A stretch of 8,656 nucleotides of DNA from the NCBI GenBank assembly GCA_025351065.1, contig JANXWQ010000415.1:1-8656 (forward strand), in the 5' to 3' direction. Within the stretch, counting starts at the first letter, position 1. Each line of letters starts with the position of its first letter. Below, in pieces: positions 5,670 to 8,656 of this stretch. Origin of the DNA: Chthoniobacter sp. (lineage in GTDB: Bacteria; Verrucomicrobiota; Verrucomicrobiia; Chthoniobacterales; Chthoniobacteraceae). Under the pieces are notes generated by a model that was not told the DNA's origin, searched no databases, and worked only from the letters and a program-made list of their open reading frames with translations. Position numbers and translations under genes: made by a program.

Positions 5670-8656
5670 CAGTTGGAGTTAAAGCCGGTAGCTCCCGCCG
5701 TCGAGCTGGCCCTGCCCGCCAATGCGCCGGCAGCGGACGCTCCGGCTTGGCTCGGGATCGTCATGGAAGTCTCGCGGAACCTGGACTTGGAGGAGGACGA
5801 AAAACCCCTGCCGGGCGTAGGCGTGATGGAAACCGTCGAAGGCGGGCCCGCGAAAAAGGCTGGGCTCCGGCAGTTCGACCGCGTGCTCAAGCTCGATGGC
5901 AAGTTACTGAAGGACGCCGAGGATTTGCGCACCACGGTACGGACTAACAAACCTGGCAGGGAGGTTAAGCTGCACATCCTGCGCGATGGCAAGGAACAGG
6001 ACGTGAAAGTAACTCTGGAAGCGATGCCGCCGCAGCAGAACCTGGTTATTTTCCAAGGCGCAGCCAACCCGCAGATGAAGCCGGACAAGGTGCAGTTCTT
6101 CAACCGTCCGCCGCGCGCCGTCGAAACCTCGGGGCCGGACGCAGTCATGCTGGCCGATGGCAACCGGCTGGAGGGCCAGGTGCAGTCCGTCAATGTAACC
6201 GAACTGGCCTTTAAGTTAAGAAGCGGGTCGGAAGTTACCCTGCGATTGAGTGAACTGGCCTCAGTGCGGCTGGCCGGAGAGTCCAAGACGGTGAAACTCC
6301 CGGTCGCGGTCTTGCTGCGCGACGGCGGCTGGCTGGCCGCGGCAAAAATCAGTCTTAAAGATCGCAAGTTCAGCCTGACGCTGGAGGACGGCGGGAAGGT
6401 GGAACTGGATCGCGCCCAGGTGGCCGAGGTCGCTTTGTCCAATGACGAGGCTCCCGTGTTTGGCCGCGGCGCGGACTTTGGCGACGGCTGGAAGCCGGTG
6501 CCGGAAGACACCTGGGGGCATAACAACGGAGCCTGGATCTGCCGCTCGAATCAAGGAGCCGTTCTGGGCCGAAAATTCGACCGACTGCCGGCGGCGCTCG
6601 AATTCAGTTTCGATGCCTTCGCCCGATCCGACTGGATGGGTGCGCTGACCCTGTTTAGTTATCGCGTGGAGGACGCGGGCATGGCGATGGCACCGGGCAT
6701 GGTGCAGCTTGGTTTCGGCGGACCTATCGCCACCCTGAACCACTTCGACGGCCAGCGTTTCTACAGTCTGCAACCCAGCCCAGCCAGCAAGGCTCCCACC
6801 GCACCGCCACCAGCCCGCGGCAAGCCGACGCACTATGCCGTCTTTTGCGACCGGGTGAAAGGGCTGCTGGTCTTGCAGGTCGATGGCGAGGAAACAGCCC
6901 GCTATGACATTGCGAAACTTACCCCCGGCGACCTGGAGCGGGCCGGCACCGTCATAGGCTTCCGCGGACAGGCTGGCTTTGCGGTCACTAATCCCACGGT
7001 GCGCCCCTGGTATGGATACCTGCCCAAGCCCGGCGAGCTAACTGCAGGCGAGGATCAGGTGACGGTGGCGGAGCAGAAAGTGACCGTCGGAGAAGTCGTG
7101 AAAATCACCGACGCCGGACTGACTCTCGCCAGCGGAACCGTGGTGCCCCGAACCAAACCCGTGCTGCTGAAGCTAAAGCCCGGCGAAGAACAAGCCCGCA
7201 AGCCGGCCGACGGGCTGTGGCTCGAGTTAAGAAACGGCGGCGCGCTTAGCGCGGACACCGTGGTTATGAATCATGGCCGGCTGATGGCTAAAACCGCCTA
7301 CGCCGGAGAAATAACCCTGCCCGTCACCGCCCTGCGCAGACTTAATCCCGCCAGCGCCGAGCCGCCGCCTTCGCCGATAGGACCAGGCAAGCTCGACACT
7401 CTGACTTTCGCCGACGGACGGCAGCTTACCGGCACTTATGTCCCGCCGCTGACCGCTAACAAGCTGCGCTGGAAAATCCCGGCCTCCAAAGAGCCGCTGG
7501 AGTTTCTCACGGATGAAGTAACCTCCCTCTGCCTCGGGCGCAAAGTGGAGTCGCCGGGCTCCGGCGGGCAGGTAGTCCGGCTGTGCAACGGGGACTGGCT
7601 GCCGGGCGTAATGACCGGCGTGGATGCCACCTCGGTAACCCTAATGACGCCCTTTCACCCGGGCCTGAAATTCAACCGGGCCGACATCCAATCCATCTAC
7701 CCTGCCGCCGGGGCCTCGGTGGTGGCAGATGCCGGCAGCAGCCCGCGCTGGGTGCCAACCGCCAGCCGCAACTCGAATCAAATCACCCTCGCCGAGCAGG
7801 ATGACGGAAAGTGGCCCGCCTATACCTATGCGGACGGCGCCTATGCCATGCGCAAGACCGCGCCGGATGCCAGTGGGCTGAGGGATGGGATCGTCCTGCC
7901 GCTGGCCGCATCGGAGGCCGCCTTGTCCATTGAGTTCACCTGCGCGGGGTTTGACAGTTACCTGGCTTTGTCGCTGCTGGATGAAAAGGCGGCGGTGGCC
8001 TTTTATCTTAGCATCAGCGGCAGCACCGTGGTGGTAAACCGGGCTGCACGGCGCGAAGATTTCAATGCAGGACTGAACGCGCGGCCGGAACAGTTCACGT
8101 TTCAACTGCCGGCCAAGACCGTCATTACCCCAGGCATGCGTCTGCAAATCGTGCCGGACGCACGGGCGCAGGCGATTCATCTGGCGGTCAATGGTCAGAA
8201 GATCGGCACCTGCCGGCTGAAGAAGGGCGAGCCGTGGGTGGACATTCGCTATGCCATGTTTTTCCCGACAACTAACAATGGCCGCCGCTTCACTATCTCA
8301 GATACCTGGGTGGCCCCGTGGAATGCCCGGCTGGGTGAAGCCGCGCCGCGCCCGCCCGGCGAGGCGTCCGTGGTTTTTGCCAACGGGGATGAAACGGTCG
8401 CCAAGCTAGTCCGGCTCACGGAGCAAGGCCTGGAGGTGGAGACGGAGGCCACCGGCCCACTGCTGCTGCCGCTGGGGCGGATCGTGTCGGTGGAGCTAAA
8501 CCCGGCGGCGGTGCCGCCGCCGGCGGTTCATCACGTCCGCTTTCATGACCGGGGGCTGCTGTCGGCGACCGAAGTAAAGATCGGCGAGCAGTCGGTAGTC
8601 CTAACCACGGCGCTCGGTGAGCTGACGGTGCCTTTGACAATGGTGAGGGAGATTAC
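5571..8656 (+). CDS. Large secreted PDZ protein with tandem beta-modules and two ConA/LamG-like domains (3' end off right edge)
   Basis: The frame is open from 5571 through the right edge, giving at least 1028 residues and no stop. TTG 5571 is chosen because it yields a good Sec signal peptide: MNHTHR, a basic FFRR, the core SASAALLLWPGAV and a cleavage site AWA/Q after residue 33. An in-frame GTG at 5538 would add 11 residues. Mature regions in order: a PDZ domain, about 60-150 (GVGVMETVEGGPAKKAGL, FDRVLKLDGK); beta-modules 192-234 and 242-290; a concanavalin/LamG-like domain, about 301-485; modules 494-537, 548-593, 607-656 and 665-712; a second such domain, about 744-920; modules 932-978 and 984 onward. 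The modules follow a loose pattern, DGxxLxGxVxxV...LxLxxxxG.VxLPLxxVxxV, like small SH3- or Sm-type barrels. The two lectin-like domains share a GAW/GAY opening and a V.PW end, so they look duplicated. No catalytic triad is visible, so a scaffold or carbohydrate/peptide-binding role outside the cytoplasm is inferred. Codon style differs from the neighbours. Confidence 0.85.
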   Translation, partial: MNHTHRIFPPAFFRRAFSASAALLLWPGAVAWAQLELKPVAPAVELALPANAPAADAPAWLGIVMEVSRNLDLEEDEKPLPGVGVMETVEGGPAKKAGLRQFDRVLKLDGKLLKDAEDLRTTVRTNKPGREVKLHILRDGKEQDVKVTLEAMPPQQNLVIFQGAANPQMKPDKVQFFNRPPRAVETSGPDAVMLADGNRLEGQVQSVNVTELAFKLRSGSEVTLRLSELASVRLAGESKTVKLPVAVLLRDGGWLAAAKISLKDRKFSLTLEDGGKVELDRAQVAEVALSNDEAPVFGRGADFGDGWKPVPEDTWGHNNGAWICRSNQGAVLGRKFDRLPAALEFSFDAFARSDWMGALTLFSYRVEDAGMAMAPGMVQLGFGGPIATLNHFDGQRFYSLQPSPASKAPTAPPPARGKPTHYAVFCDRVKGLLVLQVDGEETARYDIAKLTPGDLERAGTVIGFRGQAGFAVTNPTVRPWYGYLPKPGELTAGEDQVTVAEQKVTVGEVVKITDAGLTLASGTVVPRTKPVLLKLKPGEEQARKPADGLWLELRNGGALSADTVVMNHGRLMAKTAYAGEITLPVTALRRLNPASAEPPPSPIGPGKLDTLTFADGRQLTGTYVPPLTANKLRWKIPASKEPLEFLTDEVTSLCLGRKVESPGSGGQVVRLCNGDWLPGVMTGVDATSVTLMTPFHPGLKFNRADIQSIYPAAGASVVADAGSSPRWVPTASRNSNQITLAEQDDGKWPAYTYADGAYAMRKTAPDASGLRDGIVLPLAASEAALSIEFTCAGFDSYLALSLLDEKAAVAFYLSISGSTVVVNRAARREDFNAGLNARPEQFTFQLPAKTVITPGMRLQIVPDARAQAIHLAVNGQKIGTCRLKKGEPWVDIRYAMFFPTTNNGRRFTISDTWVAPWNARLGEAAPRPPGEASVVFANGDETVAKLVRLTEQGLEVETEATGPLLLPLGRIVSVELNPAAVPPPAVHHVRFHDRGLLSATEVKIGEQSVVLTTALGELTVPLTMVREI
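5586..5613 (+). repeat. 14-base perfect tandem duplication in the signal-peptide codons
   Basis: CGCATTTTTCCGCC occurs twice in direct succession (5586-5599 and 5600-5613). A degraded third copy, GCGCTTTTTCCGCG, follows (5614-5627). The unit is not a multiple of three, so gain or loss of a copy would change which upstream start feeds the PDZ-protein frame. It encodes the IFPPAFFRR part of the signal peptide. Confidence 0.8.

Noticed and set aside
5669..6526. A 285-residue minus-strand frame rich in Ser, opposite the PDZ gene
   Set aside because: The plus strand carries a signal peptide and PDZ domain in one uninterrupted frame. The Ser-rich translation is an artefact of the complementary strand.

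Overview
The window is GC-rich, densely coding bacterial DNA with five protein genes, two of them cut by the window edges. No RNA gene, mobile element or CRISPR array is visible. A bacterium of the Verrucomicrobiota/Planctomycetota neighbourhood is the best guess. The supports are a copy of the 'NAETQRR' dispersed inverted repeat, a large secreted PDZ protein built from beta-rich repeats, an EcsA-like ATPase paired with a 12-helix 'putative ABC exporter' membrane protein, and poor Shine-Dalgarno sequences. This is a family-level impression, not a proven assignment.

Layout. (1) 1-791, minus strand: the N-terminal part of a YbhN/AglD-type flippase-like membrane protein; its C-terminus lies beyond the left edge and its start is unclear. 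(2) 792-1205: a 414-base non-coding stretch with a 35-bp-arm inverted repeat (877-970) and a GC hairpin (1076-1099). (3) 1206-2864, plus: leuA, a complete type-2 alpha-isopropylmalate synthase, the first committed step of leucine synthesis. (4) 2871-5326, minus: a two-gene ABC exporter operon, ATPase first (5326 to 4598) and membrane subunit second (4601 to 2871), coupled by an ATGA overlap. It converges on leuA with only 6 bases between the stop codons. (5) 5327-5570: a short divergent intergenic region. (6) 5571 to the right edge, plus: a large exported protein of at least 1028 residues with a signal peptide, a PDZ domain, eight beta-rich modules of about 45 residues and two concanavalin/LamG-like domains, continuing past the edge.

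The genes do not form one pathway: leucine synthesis, a lipid or glycan-lipid flippase-like protein, an exporter of unknown substrate and a secreted scaffold-like protein sit side by side. The most interesting locus is the right-hand gene. Its module architecture looks internally duplicated, and its sequence style differs from the rest of the window: off-frame TAA triplets are frequent in it (26 counted by eye) and almost absent from the leuA and ABC genes (1 counted). A 14-base tandem duplication, not a multiple of three, lies in its signal-peptide codons. I see no defence system or other clearly new multi-gene system.
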